Numbered from the stretch's first letter, positions 17,200 through 28,037 are shown. The stretch is 64,000 bases of DNA from Brevundimonas guildfordensis (GCF_014836405.1 NZ_JACSQU010000002.1:497046-561045); one strand, 5' to 3'. The notes: generated by a model from the sequence alone, not told the origin. A program made the numbers and translations.

Positions 17200-17439
17200 A
17201 TGTCCGACGTCCTGCCTGACCGCCTCTCGGTCGATCCCGACAGCCCCTTCCACGACGCCGACCTGTTGGCGCGCGGCGTGGGCATCCGCTTCAAGGGCGA
17301 GGAAAAGACCAACGTCGAGGAATACTGCGTCTCGGAAGGCTGGGTCCGCCTGGCCGTCGGCAACCGCGTGGATCGTCGCGGCAAGGCTCTGACCGTCAAG
17401 CTGCAGGGCCCGGTCGAGCCCTTCATCAAGGGCGAGTGA
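17200..17439 (+). CDS. DUF3297 family protein
   Basis: The 79-residue product starts MSDVLPDRLSVDPDSPFHDA, followed by GVGIRFKGEEKTNVEEYC, EGWVRLAVG and GKALTVKLQGPVEPFIKG. This is the full-length DUF3297 pattern, widespread in proteobacteria and of unknown function. The ATG at 17200 is chosen because the conserved domain starts there. Confidence 0.85.
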   Translation: MSDVLPDRLSVDPDSPFHDADLLARGVGIRFKGEEKTNVEEYCVSEGWVRLAVGNRVDRRGKALTVKLQGPVEPFIKGE

Positions 17440-17540
17440 TCTAGACGTCCGATTTCAGCCTTGGCGGCGAAGCTGAGACTTTCGGTCGCAGGCTTCGCCC
17501 GCTAGGGTCCGCGCCTCATTGTAGAGTTGGGGAGGCGCTT

Positions 17541-18980
17541 TTGTCGTTCAATGCTCGTCTGATGGCCGCCAGTGTTCTGGCAAGCGCTGTGGCGCTCGGC
17601 CTGGTCGTCACGCCGGTCCTGGCCCAGGACGCCAAGACCATCCGCGCCGCCGAACAGGTGCGCGACCAGGCGCTGAAGGGCAACATCGCCCTCGACTACG
17701 TCACCCAGATCACCACCCGCTTCGGCCCGCGCCCGGCGGGCTCGCGCGCCGAGCAGGACGCCTCGGCCTGGGCCGCCGACTACATGCGCGCCCACGGCTT
17801 CCAGAACGTCCGTATCGAGACCTTCCCCCTGATCGGTTGGGAGCGGGGCGAGGAGAGCGCGGAGATCCTCGGCGCCCGTCCGCAGAAGCTGGTCGCCGCC
17901 GCCCTGGGCCACTCCATCGCCACCCCTGCCGAGGGCATCGAGGCAGACATCGTCTTCTTCGACGGCCTGGACGCCCTGATGGCCGCGCCGGCCGGGTCGC
18001 TGGCCGGCAAGATCGCCGTGGTCGACGGCGGCCAGATGGTGCGGATGCAGAACGGCTCGGGCTATGGCTCTCTCTCGCGCATTCGCAGCGTCGGCCCGAC
18101 CGAGGCGGCCAAGCGCGGCGCGGTCGCCTTCGTGATGCGCTCGGCGGGCTCGGACGAGCACCGGATGCCGCACACCGGCACCACCCGCTATGTCGACGGC
18201 AAGGTGCCGCTGCCGTCCTTCGCCCTCAGCGCGCCGGACGCCGATCAGGTGGCGCGCCTGGTCGGCATGGGCGAGACGGTGCGTTTGCGCCTGAAGTCCA
18301 CCGCCCACACCTATGAGACCGTCAGCCAGAACGTCATCGGCGACATCGTCGGCGCCTCGCGTCCGGACGAGATCATCGTCCTGGGCTCGCACATGGACAG
18401 CTGGGACCTGGGCACCGGCGCCATCGACGATGCGGCGGGCGGGGCCATCACCCTGGCGGCGGCCAAGCTGATCGCCGAACAGGGCCGGCCAGCCCGCACG
18501 ATCCGCGTGGTTCTGTACGGCTCCGAAGAGGTCGCCCAGCCGACCGACCACGGCAACGGCGGCGGGGCCTACGTCCGCAACATCGGCGCGGGCGTCGAGA
18601 AGCACGTCATCGCCGGAGAGAGCGACTTCGGCGCCGACCGCGTCTACGCCCTGGGCCTGCCGCCGGGCTCGCAGGGCACGGACTTCGCCAAGGTCGCCGA
18701 GCGCATTCTGCGTCCGCTAGGCGTCCTGCCGGGCGAGGCGGAGCTGTTTGGCGGGGTCGACATCGGCCCGCTGGCGCGCGCCGGGGTTCCGGTCTTCGGC
18801 CTGCGCCAGGACGGCACGCGCTATTTCGACCTGCACCACACGGCCGACGACACCCTCGACAAGATCGACCCGGCGCAGATGACCCAGAACGTCGCCGCCT
18901 GGGCCGCCCTGGTGCGCCTGATCGCCGATTCAGATGTGGACTTCCGGGCCGCCCGTGCGGCACAGGAGGCGAAGCGCTGA
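17541..18980 (+). CDS. M28 family zinc aminopeptidase, exported
   Basis: The 479-residue product begins at TTG 17541, with GGGGAGG upstream, and has a signal peptide ending near VLAQ. A PA-type insert lies at residues about 120-220. The M28 core has the metal ligands His284 and Asp in GSHMDSWDLG and GAIDDAAGG, the catalytic and metal Glu pair in GSEEVAQ, and His in DLHHTADD. It hydrolyses N-terminal residues from peptides in the periplasm. The substrate is unknown. Confidence 0.9.
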   Translation: MSFNARLMAASVLASAVALGLVVTPVLAQDAKTIRAAEQVRDQALKGNIALDYVTQITTRFGPRPAGSRAEQDASAWAADYMRAHGFQNVRIETFPLIGWERGEESAEILGARPQKLVAAALGHSIATPAEGIEADIVFFDGLDALMAAPAGSLAGKIAVVDGGQMVRMQNGSGYGSLSRIRSVGPTEAAKRGAVAFVMRSAGSDEHRMPHTGTTRYVDGKVPLPSFALSAPDADQVARLVGMGETVRLRLKSTAHTYETVSQNVIGDIVGASRPDEIIVLGSHMDSWDLGTGAIDDAAGGAITLAAAKLIAEQGRPARTIRVVLYGSEEVAQPTDHGNGGGAYVRNIGAGVEKHVIAGESDFGADRVYALGLPPGSQGTDFAKVAERILRPLGVLPGEAELFGGVDIGPLARAGVPVFGLRQDGTRYFDLHHTADDTLDKIDPAQMTQNVAAWAALVRLIADSDVDFRAARAAQEAKR

Positions 18981-18990
18981 GGCGCGACCT

Positions 18991-19075
18991 GCGAGCGTGG
19001 CGGAACTGGTAGACGCAAGCGACTTAAAATCGCTCGGCCTCGGTCGTGCGGGTTCGATTCCCGCCGCTCGCACCA
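18991..19075 (+). tRNA. tRNA-Leu (anticodon TAA)
   Basis: The 85-base gene starts GCGAGCGTGGCGGAACTGGT and ends CGCTCGCACCA, with CCA encoded. The loop CTTAAAA gives anticodon TAA. The variable arm is extended (GGCCTCGGTC) and the T-loop is GTTCGATTC. It lies 10 bp after the M28 peptidase gene. Confidence 0.96.
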
Positions 19076-19127
19076 TTTAAGACCGGTCTGATCCGGCCGG
19101 ACCGGCGTCCGGGCGACCCGAGGCTTC

Positions 19128-19159
19128 AGCGCCCGCGTTTTCGAACGCGGGCGCTTTTT
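19128..19159 (+). terminator. Rho-independent terminator after tRNA-Leu
   Basis: A perfect 12-bp GC-rich stem (AGCGCCCGCGTT with AACGCGGGCGCT) encloses a TTCG tetraloop and is followed by TTTT. It ends 84 bp after the tRNA. Confidence 0.9.
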
Positions 19160-19639
19160 CGTTCGGCCATTGGCCGCTGCGCTTCGCGAACGATGAGCAA
19201 TCTTCAGAATGTATGAGTGCTTGATTTGCAGGCTTATCCTATTGCTTTCTGGGTATTTAATACATGAGTTTTCTGATTTAGATGATCTTGAGTAAGTGAT
19301 CGCTCTATCGGGCAAGTATGCCTAAAAATATGCTGCCTGTATGACGCGAAGTTCTCAAAGCCGGCCGCGATTGAGCCGCTATTTTGTCAACCCTATCGCA
19401 GTGCACAAAAATTTTACCTCAACTTAGCCATTGATGTATTAGGGTCTCTTCTCGTGGTCCCGAGCGTTGGGCCGCGCTGGCGCGCACGGCGCGCCGAACA
19501 TTGCGCCTGGCTTGCTGTCGGGCGAACGCAACCGTGACATCTCGTCTGCCGGCGCCTTGGGGCGCGGCGGCGTCTTTGCGGCTGCGCGTAAGGGCGGGCC
19601 GGGGGCTCGCTGCGGACAGAGACAGGAGCGCAGGCGCGC
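19160..19639. other. Intergenic region before the symporter gene
   Basis: No supported gene is seen. About 19195-19440 is AT-rich compared with the flanks and probably contains the promoter of the symporter gene. I cannot assign a specific -35/-10 pair. Confidence 0.5.
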
Positions 19640-21340
19640 GTGGACGACGTACAACTTCAACAATTGGGCGGGCCGCTGACGGTCGGCCTGCTGGTGCTTT
19701 TCTTCGGCCTGACCATGCTGATTTCGCTGCGGATCAGCCGACGCAAGGAAAACGCCGACGCCTACATGACCGCCGGCAACGGCATCGGTCTGGGCGTCTC
19801 TGCCGCCTCGATGACGGCGACGTGGATCTGGGCGGCGTCGATGTACGCCTCGGCCACCTCGGGCTACGTCTACGGCATCTCGGGGCCGATCCACTATGGG
19901 CTGTGGGGGGCGCTGATGATCCTGTTCATCTACCCCTATGGCCGGCGCATCCGCGCCGTGGCGCCCAATGCCCACACCCTGGCCGAGGTCATGTACGCCC
20001 GCCACGGCCGCTCCAGCCAACTGATGCTGGCGGGCTCCAACGTTCTGGGCAGCCTGATCAGCCTGACCTCCAACTTCATCGCCGGCGGCGCCCTGATCTC
20101 CATGCTGTCGCCGTTCAGCTTCAGCCAGGGCATCGTCGTCATCGCCGGCGGGGTGCTGCTTTACACCCTGTGGTCGGGCTTCCGCGCCTCGGTGCTGACT
20201 GACTTCATCCAGGTCTGCGCCATGCTGGGCGCCGTCATCGTCGTCATTCCGGCGATCTTCTTCGCGATGGGCGGCCCGGCCGTCTTTGTCGAAGGCGCGT
20301 CCAACCTGACGCCCCAGCAGACCAGCTTCTTCTCGTCCGACGCCTTCCTGAACCAGGGGGCGCCCTATATCGCCGCCGTCCTGGCCTACGCCATCGGCAA
20401 CCAGACCATCGCCCAGCGGCTGTTCGCCGTGCGCGAGGACCTGATCAAGCCGACCTTCATCACCGCCACTATCGGTTATGGGGCGACCATCATCGGCATC
20501 GGCATGCTGGGCGTCGTGGCGCTTTACGCCGGGATCGACCCGATGGGGGGCGACCTCAACAACCTGATCCCGCAACTGGCCGGCACCTATTTCGGGCCGG
20601 TGCTGCTCAGCGTCTTCTTCATCATGATCATCGGCTCGCTGGCCTCGACGGCGGACTCCGACCTGTCGGCCCTGTCATCGATCATGATGGCCGATGTCTA
20701 CGGCCGCGCGGGCAAGCGTAGGGCCAACCCGCGTCTGATGCTGACTGTCGGCCGCGTGACGATGATCGTGGCCACCGCCGCCGCCCTGTATTTCGCGGGG
20801 GCGCGCATGAACATCCTGGACCTGCTGGTGCTGGTCGGCGCCATCTGGGGTGCGCTGGTCTTCCCCGTCATCGCCAGCTTCTATTGGGAGAAGGTGACCA
20901 ACAAGGCCTTCACCGTCTCGGTGCTGGCGGCGCTGGCGATCTTCTTCCCGGTGCGCTTCGGCTGGATCCCGATGGACGGCGCCGTCGGCTATGTCTTCGA
21001 CGTCGTCGCCGTGGTGGGCGTCGGCGTGGTCGCCGGGCTGATGACGTTCGGCTTTTTCGGCGCCCGGCCCGCGCGCATCGTGGGCGTGATCGCCGCCCTC
21101 GCCGTGGCCCCTTTCGCCATCGGCTTCCTGCATGACTACGCCGTGCTGAGCGGCTCGCTGATCGCCTATGCCGTCAGCACCGTGATCTGCACCCTGATGT
21201 CCCTGTCCAACCGGGCCGGCTTCGACTTCTCGCGCATCGCCAGGATGACCGGAAACTTCGACGTCGAGGACACGGACCCCGTCCCCGCCTCAGCGCCGGC
21301 CTCGGCGCGGACCGGCCCGCAAATCCCTCAAACCCGCTAA
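19640..21340 (+). CDS. Sodium:solute symporter (SSS family)
   Basis: The 566-residue protein, from GTG 19640, has about 13-14 hydrophobic helices. It starts MDDVQLQQLGGPLTVGLLVL. The first helices carry AYMTAGNGIGLGVSAASMTA, and a later segment has SLASTADSDLSALSSIMMAD, the SSS family sodium-site region. It resembles urea/DUR3-type and related transporters, but the substrate cannot be read from sequence. It is followed 12 bp later by a 43-residue membrane protein, probably an accessory subunit. Confidence 0.88.
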   Translation: MDDVQLQQLGGPLTVGLLVLFFGLTMLISLRISRRKENADAYMTAGNGIGLGVSAASMTATWIWAASMYASATSGYVYGISGPIHYGLWGALMILFIYPYGRRIRAVAPNAHTLAEVMYARHGRSSQLMLAGSNVLGSLISLTSNFIAGGALISMLSPFSFSQGIVVIAGGVLLYTLWSGFRASVLTDFIQVCAMLGAVIVVIPAIFFAMGGPAVFVEGASNLTPQQTSFFSSDAFLNQGAPYIAAVLAYAIGNQTIAQRLFAVREDLIKPTFITATIGYGATIIGIGMLGVVALYAGIDPMGGDLNNLIPQLAGTYFGPVLLSVFFIMIIGSLASTADSDLSALSSIMMADVYGRAGKRRANPRLMLTVGRVTMIVATAAALYFAGARMNILDLLVLVGAIWGALVFPVIASFYWEKVTNKAFTVSVLAALAIFFPVRFGWIPMDGAVGYVFDVVAVVGVGVVAGLMTFGFFGARPARIVGVIAALAVAPFAIGFLHDYAVLSGSLIAYAVSTVICTLMSLSNRAGFDFSRIARMTGNFDVEDTDPVPASAPASARTGPQIPQTR

Positions 21341-21352
21341 CAGGAGATCGCT

Positions 21353-21484
21353 ATGACCCCTTTCTGGCTGACGACCTATGTCCTGATCTGGCCCGTCATC
21401 GTTGCAGGCGTGCTGGCCTTCATCGCCCGCGCCTTCTTCAAGGAATGGCTCGACGCCCATCGACGCGGCGAACCGATGATCTGA
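21353..21484 (+). CDS. Small membrane subunit of the symporter, 43 residues
   Basis: ATG 21353 follows a good ribosome binding site (CAGGAG). The product, MTPFWLTTYVLIWPVIVAG then VLAFIARAFFKEWLDA, has one membrane helix and an amphipathic charged end. It matches the type of tiny 'putative transporter small subunit' found after SSS genes in several proteobacteria. A terminator follows 5 bp after its stop, so the two genes form one unit. Confidence 0.75.
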   Translation: MTPFWLTTYVLIWPVIVAGVLAFIARAFFKEWLDAHRRGEPMI

Positions 21485-21489
21485 TGTCG

Positions 21490-21513
21490 AAGGGGGCCTC
21501 GGCCCCCTTTTTC
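21490..21513 (+). terminator. Rho-independent terminator after the symporter unit
   Basis: AAGGGGGC-CTCG-GCCCCCTT followed by TTT forms a strong GC stem immediately after the small-subunit stop codon. Confidence 0.9.
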
Positions 21514-21587
21514 ATGCCCGGACGGTTGGACCCGTCATTGCGGAGGGCTAGGGGAGGGGTGACGTTCCGCTTCGCTTGGAGTTCCTG

Positions 21588-23279
21588 ATGATCCGCAGTC
21601 GCCTTCTCGCCTCCGCCCTGGGCTTGACCCTCGGGCTTGTCGCCATGAGCGAAGTTGCACATGCGGCCGAGGCGACGACGACCCCGGCGGCGGCCTCCGC
21701 GAGCGAGCGAGCCTCGCCCTCGCTGATCGTGACGCTGGTTGTGGACCAACTCAGCGCCAATCTGTTCAACCAGTATCGCAGCCAGTTCACGGGCGGGCTC
21801 AAGACCCTGGCCGATCAGGGCCTGGTCTCGATCAATGGTTATCAGACGCACGGCGTGACGGTGACCTGCGCGGGCCACTCGACAGTGCTGACCGGCGTCC
21901 ACCCGGCGCGCAGCGGCATCCCGGCCAACGACTGGGTCGACACGACCACGGGCGAGACGACCTATTGCCTGTCCGCGCCGCAGAACACGCTGGCCCACGG
22001 CAAGAACACCGACAACGGCCCCGTCGGCCCCGACAACCTCAGCGCCTCGACTCTGGGCGACTGGCTGAAGGCGGTCAGCCCTGAAAGCCGCGTCTATGGC
22101 GTCTCGGGCAAGGATCGCGGCGCCATCACCCTGGCCGGCCACAACGGCGACGGCGCCTTCTGGCTGACCGACAACTTCGGTTTCACCACCTACGTCGAGC
22201 CGGGCCAGTCCGCCGAGGCGCGGCTGGCGCCGGTGGCCGGCGTCAACGCGCGCATGATCGACCGCTTCACGCGCGAGGCGCCGCGCTGGACCTATTCCAA
22301 CGCGGGCTGCCGCCGCCTGGAGGGTCAGTGGACCATTTCGGGCCAGACGTTCGACGCCAAGGTCCCGCCCGTTGGCTTCCGCCTCGACAACTCGCCCATC
22401 CTGGACGAGCTGACCATCGAAGGCGCGATCGAGCTGATGGACGGCCAGCAACTGGGCCGTCGCGGCGTGACGGACATGCTGGGCGTCAGCCTGTCGGCCA
22501 CCGACCGCATCGGCCACGGCTACGGCACCCAGGGGCCTGAGATGTGCGAGCAGATGCTGCGTCTGGACGCCGCCCTGGGCGTGTTCCTGGACAAGCTGTC
22601 CACTGTCCCCGGCGGCGCCATCGTGGTGCTGACGGCCGATCACGGCGGCTCGGACTTCCCTGAACGGTCGTCAGTGGAGGGCTATTCCCACGCCGGCCGG
22701 GTCGACCGCGCCCTGCAGCCGCGCGTCAACGCAGCGCTGAAGGCTCGTTTCGGCCTGGACGCCGATCCTCTGGTGTCGTCGGCAGGCGGCTTCGTCATCG
22801 TCGACAAGGACCGCAAGTCGCTGGCCGAACCGCTGCGTTCGCAGGTGCTGGCGGCCGCTGTCGAACTGCTGAACGGCGAGCCGCAGGTGGCCCTGGCGGT
22901 CGCCCGCGACGAGCTGCTGGCCGAGGCTGCGCCGAACTCGATCCACCCCGAAGACCTCAGCGTGCGCGAGCGCCTTCGCCTGTCGGCCGTGGCGGGCCGC
23001 TCGCCCGACATCCTGCGCGCCTGGCAGCCGGGCCTGACCGGCCAGGGCCGGATCGGCGGCGCCATCTCCAGCCACGGCTCGCCGTGGGATTACGACCGCC
23101 GCGTGCCGATCGTCTTCTGGTGGCCGGGAGCGGAGGGCCAGGAGCGCTTCCTGCCCATGCGCACCATCGACATCGCCCCGACCCTGGCCAATCTGATCGG
23201 CGTCGAGCCGGGCGCCGCGATCGACGGGCGCTGCATGGACCTGCCTCAGTTCGCCAAGGGCCGCTGCGCGGCGGAATAG
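21588..23279 (+). CDS. PafA-like alkaline phosphatase family protein, periplasmic
   Basis: The 563-residue product starts MIRSRLLASALGLTLGLVAM, a signal peptide ending near AHAAE. It belongs to the phosphodiesterase/alkaline phosphatase superfamily. LIVTLVVDQL holds the first metal Asp; GVTVTCAGHSTVLTG holds the expected Thr nucleophile; TADHGG and the C-terminal SSHGSPWDYDRRVPIVFW supply the other metal ligands. The layout is that of PafA-type monoesterases, which release phosphate from organic esters in the periplasm. The ATG at 21588 is chosen as the natural signal-peptide start. Confidence 0.88.
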   Translation: MIRSRLLASALGLTLGLVAMSEVAHAAEATTTPAAASASERASPSLIVTLVVDQLSANLFNQYRSQFTGGLKTLADQGLVSINGYQTHGVTVTCAGHSTVLTGVHPARSGIPANDWVDTTTGETTYCLSAPQNTLAHGKNTDNGPVGPDNLSASTLGDWLKAVSPESRVYGVSGKDRGAITLAGHNGDGAFWLTDNFGFTTYVEPGQSAEARLAPVAGVNARMIDRFTREAPRWTYSNAGCRRLEGQWTISGQTFDAKVPPVGFRLDNSPILDELTIEGAIELMDGQQLGRRGVTDMLGVSLSATDRIGHGYGTQGPEMCEQMLRLDAALGVFLDKLSTVPGGAIVVLTADHGGSDFPERSSVEGYSHAGRVDRALQPRVNAALKARFGLDADPLVSSAGGFVIVDKDRKSLAEPLRSQVLAAAVELLNGEPQVALAVARDELLAEAAPNSIHPEDLSVRERLRLSAVAGRSPDILRAWQPGLTGQGRIGGAISSHGSPWDYDRRVPIVFWWPGAEGQERFLPMRTIDIAPTLANLIGVEPGAAIDGRCMDLPQFAKGRCAAE

Positions 23280-23313
23280 CTCGCGCCGAATGTCATAAAC
23301 TCGTGTTTCCATT

Positions 23314-23345
23314 GCGGGAGGCGCTCTTACGCCTCTCGCGTTTCA
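23314..23345 (+). terminator. Possible terminator after the phosphatase gene
   Basis: The arms GCGGGAGGCG (23314-23323) and CGCCTCTCGC (23330-23339) pair with one G-T wobble around a 6-base loop. The following GTTTCATT is only weakly T-rich. Confidence 0.4.
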
Positions 23346-23418
23346 TTGGCACAAAGGCTTGAGAAACGCTTCTGAGGGGAGGCGTCTGGCCGTTAGAGCC
23401 GCAAGAGGAAATCCGTTC

Positions 23419-24885
<1,467 letters not shown>

Positions 24886-24894
24886 CGGGACGGA

Positions 24895-25935
24895 ATGATC
24901 AAATACATCGGCTCAAAGCGGGCGCTTCTGGGCCATGTGGCGGGAGCGGTGCGGGCGGCCCTGCCTGATGGAGGCATGGTCTGCGACCTGTTTTCCGGCA
25001 CGGCGCGCGTCGGCCACCGGCTGAAGCGCGACGGCTTCCGGGTCTGGTCCAACGATCACAACGCCTATGCCCACGCCCTGGCCACGACCTATGTGCAGGC
25101 CGACCGCGAGGTCTGGGCCGAGCGCGCCGAGGCCGTGCTGGCCGAACTGCGGACCGTGAAGCCCGAGGCCGGCTGGTTTACCCGCACCTTCTGCGAAGAG
25201 GCCCGCTTCTTCCACCCCGACAACGGCGCCCGCATCGACGCCATGCGCGAACGCATCGAGGCGATGGGGCTGGAGCCGGACCTGAAGGCCGTCGTCCTGG
25301 TCGCCCTGATGGAGGCGGCCGACCGCGTGGATTCCACGGCGGGCCTGCAGATGGCCTATATGAAGCAGTGGGCGCCGCGCGCGCTGAAGCCGCTTGAACT
25401 GCGCCTGCCCGACCTGCTGCCCGGCGTGCCTTCGGGACCCTGCGTGGCGACGCGCGGCGACGCCGTAGAGGTCGCGGCCGAGGTCGAGGCCGATCTGGTC
25501 TACCTGGACCCGCCCTATAATCAGCACTCCTATCTGGCCAACTACCATTGCTGGGAAAGCCTGGTGCTGTGGGACAAGCCGGAGACCTATGGCGTGGCCC
25601 GCAAGCGGGTCGACGTGAAGACCCGCAAGAGCGCCTTCAACAGCCGCCCCGGCATCGGCCCGGCCATGCAGGCCGTGATCGAGCGGCTGAAGGCGCCGAA
25701 CCTGATCGTCAGCTTCAACGACGAGGGCTATCTGAGCCGCGAGGATCTGGTGGCCATGTTGGCGTCGCGCGGTCACGTCCAGGTGCTCGATATCCCCTAT
25801 CCCCGCTATGTCGGCGCCCGGATCGGCATCCATAATCTCAAGGGGGAGAAGGTCGGCGCTGTGGGGCGGCTGCGCAACGTCGAACACCTGTTCGTCGTCA
25901 CCGACCGGCCGGTGGTCCTGCCGGTCGCGGCGTGA
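24895..25935 (+). CDS. D12-class DNA adenine N6-methyltransferase
   Basis: The 346-residue product starts MIKYIGSKRALLGHVAGAVR. The SAM motif is CDLFSGTARVGHRLKRDG (residues about 31-48), and the catalytic motif is LVYLDPPYNQHSY. A helical insert lies between them, with LIVSFNDEGYLSRE later on. This fits the Dam/D12 alpha class. No restriction enzyme gene is adjacent, so it looks like an orphan methylase. It probably shares a transcript with pyk. The recognition site cannot be read from sequence. Confidence 0.88.
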   Translation: MIKYIGSKRALLGHVAGAVRAALPDGGMVCDLFSGTARVGHRLKRDGFRVWSNDHNAYAHALATTYVQADREVWAERAEAVLAELRTVKPEAGWFTRTFCEEARFFHPDNGARIDAMRERIEAMGLEPDLKAVVLVALMEAADRVDSTAGLQMAYMKQWAPRALKPLELRLPDLLPGVPSGPCVATRGDAVEVAAEVEADLVYLDPPYNQHSYLANYHCWESLVLWDKPETYGVARKRVDVKTRKSAFNSRPGIGPAMQAVIERLKAPNLIVSFNDEGYLSREDLVAMLASRGHVQVLDIPYPRYVGARIGIHNLKGEKVGAVGRLRNVEHLFVVTDRPVVLPVAA

Positions 25936-25998
25936 TCTGACGGACGCGCTAGGGCGAACACCGAAGGAACGAAGGCGGCAGACTGTCGTTTTGCAGTC

Positions 25999-26244
25999 AT
26001 GCGTTCGTATGCCTCCCCCCGCTCCCATAGTGATTTCGACGCCGCGCGCCGCGCGGCGGGCGATCAGGCCGGGGCCTCCCGGTTCGGGCGGAGACTGCCG
26101 ATCGAGACGTCTTCCGCCAGCGTCAAACGCCCAGCGCACCGCGACAGCGTGGCTCGCGGGCTGGACGGGTGGACGATCTTCCTGCTTGGCGCCCTCGTGG
26201 CTGGCATCATGGGCATGATGCTGGGCGGCGTGCTGTCGGTTTGA
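25999..26244 (+). CDS. Small hypothetical membrane protein
   Basis: This 81-residue frame has a polar, Arg/Ser-rich N-terminal part and one C-terminal membrane helix (GWTIFLLGALVAGIMGMMLG). There is no recognised family and no strong ribosome binding site. It ends 4 bp before the convergent rnhB stop. Confidence 0.5.
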   Translation: MRSYASPRSHSDFDAARRAAGDQAGASRFGRRLPIETSSASVKRPAHRDSVARGLDGWTIFLLGALVAGIMGMMLGGVLSV

Positions 26245-26248
26245 ACCG

Positions 26249-26914
26249 TTAAGCGGCTTCCAGCAAAGCCCTGATCGGCGCCCAGCTGCGCCGATGCTCC
26301 GGGCAGGGACCCAGCGTCTGCAGCGCCTTCTGGTGAAGGGGCGCGTTGTAACCCTTGTGGCTGGCGAAGCCGTAACCGGGGTAGGTCGCATCCATCTCGA
26401 TCATCAGCCGATCCCGCGCCGTCTTGGCCAGGATCGACGCGGCGGCGATCGACAGGGAGCGGCTGTCGCCCTTGACCACGGGCGTCACAGCGCAGGGCAG
26501 GGGAAAGCGGTAGTTGCCGTCCACCAGGGCGTGGACCGGCGGATGGGCCAGGGCCTCGACCGCGCGGCGCATGGCGAGGCCCGTGGCGTGAAGGATGTTC
26601 AGCTGGTCGATCTCCTCCACCGAGGCGAAGCCGACCCCCCAGGCCAGGGCGCGGGCTTTGATGTCGATCTCCAGCACCGCGCGGCGCTTTTCCGTCAGGG
26701 CCTTGGAATCATCGATCCCCTTCGGCAGGTCGTCCGGGTTCAGGATCACTGCCGCCGCCGACACCGGCCCGGCCCACGGTCCGCGACCCGCTTCATCAAC
26801 CCCGCAGACATGACCGTCCCAGGTCGCCCGCGCCTCCAGCTCCAGCAACAGGGTGGGGAAGGGGCGATCAGGCTTGCCGGAAGCTTTTGAGGCAGGGGCT
26901 TTAGGCGACGTCAT
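26249..26914 (-). CDS. rnhB: Ribonuclease HII
   Basis: The 221-residue enzyme cleaves RNA in RNA-DNA hybrids and at embedded ribonucleotides. Catalytic acidic residues appear in [20 protein letters not shown] (Asp, Glu) and ALVDGNY (Asp), with [14 protein letters not shown] and [12 protein letters not shown] typical of HII. The N-terminus ([20 protein letters not shown]) is a short polar extension. The ATG at 26914 is used; an adjacent GTG at 26917 is possible. A longer frame would read into the tRNA upstream. Confidence 0.95.
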   Translation of the reverse strand: MTSPKAPASKASGKPDRPFPTLLLELEARATWDGHVCGVDEAGRGPWAGPVSAAAVILNPDDLPKGIDDSKALTEKRRAVLEIDIKARALAWGVGFASVEEIDQLNILHATGLAMRRAVEALAHPPVHALVDGNYRFPLPCAVTPVVKGDSRSLSIAAASILAKTARDRLMIEMDATYPGYGFASHKGYNAPLHQKALQTLGPCPEHRRSWAPIRALLEAA

Positions 26915-26994
26915 CACGCCCCACTGCCACGAACCCCGGCCGGACGGAAGGGCTGTGAAACAGAGGGCCGGTCGCGGCGGCGCCTCATGGAGAA

Positions 26995-27070
26995 TGGTGG
27001 GCGTGGAGGGACTCGAACCCCCAACCAGACCGTTATGAGCGGTCGGCTCTAACCATTGAGCTACACGCCC
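26995..27070 (-). tRNA. tRNA with CAT anticodon, probably Ile2 (lysidine type)
   Basis: The reverse complement starts GGGCGTGTAGCTCAATGG and ends CACGCCCACCA. The loop CTCATAA gives anticodon CAT, which can be elongator Met, initiator Met or Ile2. The short D-loop form (CAATGGTTAGAGC) and the CTGGTTG variable region resemble Ile2 more than elongator Met. The G1-C72 pair rules out a typical initiator. The identity is therefore probable, not certain. Confidence 0.85.
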
Positions 27071-27258
27071 CCGAAACGCGCGCAAGCCGTGCCTAGCAGG
27101 CGGCGCGTCGGCTGCAAAGCCGCCTTGGACCTGTCACGCTTTTCACGCCGATGAATGGAACCTGCACAGGGGCCTTTTGCGTTCGTTCAGCTTGAAACGG
27201 TCAAGTTAGGCCGTGGCTGGCGAACACGTCCGCCTGAACGATTTCGACGGAGACCTCC
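27071..27258. other. Intergenic region between the tRNA and the SIMPL gene
   Basis: No gene is seen. It must carry the leftward tRNA promoter and the rightward promoter of the SIMPL gene. No clear consensus elements are assigned. Confidence 0.4.
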
Positions 27259-28017
27259 ATGACCCGCACCGCACGCGCCCTGATGATGGGCACGGCCCTG
27301 ATGACTTTGGCGGCGCCGGCCGTCGCGACAGCCCAGTCCCAGCCCGGCGGCGCTTCTCCGATCCAGGTGCACGCCATGGCGCAACAACCCGCCCTGAACC
27401 TGTCGGCCTACGGCGAGGTCAAGGTCGCGCCGGATCAGGCGACGATCAACTTCGGCGTGGTGACCGAGGCCCCGACGGCCCAGGAGGCCATGGCCCAGAA
27501 CGCCCAGCAGATGACCCGCGTTATCGCCGCCCTGCGCCGCGCCGGCATCGCCGAGCGCGACATCCAGACCTCGGGCCTCAACCTGTCGGCTCAGTACGAC
27601 TACCAGCAGAACGAACCGCCCAAGCTGCGCGGCTACCAGGCCTCGAACCGCGTCACCGTCGTCATCCATGATCTGACCAAGGTCGGCACGACCGCAGACG
27701 CCGTCGTCAGCGCGGGCGTCAATCAGATCGACGGCATCAGCTTCGGCCTGAAGGATCCCAAGGCCGCCGAGGATCAGGCCCGCGTGCTGGCCGTACGCGC
27801 GCTCCAGGATAAGGCGCGCCTGTACGCCCAGGCTCTGGGCGTCGACCTGGGGCCGGTGCGCTCCTTGACCGAGGGCGGCGGCTATGTGCCCGAGGTTCGT
27901 CCGCAGGCCATGTACGCCCGCGCCGCCATGGACGCTGGCGGCGCCTCGACCCCGGTCTCGGCTGGCGAGCTGTCGGTCCGCATCGACATCAGCGGCACCT
28001 ACGATATCGGCCGCTGA
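27259..28017 (+). CDS. SIMPL (DUF541) domain protein, periplasmic
   Basis: The 252-residue product has a signal peptide (MTRTARALMMGTALMTLAAP...ATAQ). The SIMPL domain starts LNLSAYGEVKVAPDQATINF and includes RRAGIAERDIQTSGLNLSAQ, YQASNRVTVVIHDL and AGVNQIDGISFGL. Family members include oxidative-stress-defence protein YggE and BP26; their biochemical role is unclear. A terminator follows directly, so it is probably monocistronic. Confidence 0.88.
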   Translation: MTRTARALMMGTALMTLAAPAVATAQSQPGGASPIQVHAMAQQPALNLSAYGEVKVAPDQATINFGVVTEAPTAQEAMAQNAQQMTRVIAALRRAGIAERDIQTSGLNLSAQYDYQQNEPPKLRGYQASNRVTVVIHDLTKVGTTADAVVSAGVNQIDGISFGLKDPKAAEDQARVLAVRALQDKARLYAQALGVDLGPVRSLTEGGGYVPEVRPQAMYARAAMDAGGASTPVSAGELSVRIDISGTYDIGR

Positions 28018-28037
28018 TCCCGTCCGCATGAATGAAG

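Noticed and set aside
24913..26391. 492-codon minus-strand frame across the D12 methylase
   Set aside because: It is antisense to a clear methylase and would run through rnhB; its composition is typical of a shadow frame.
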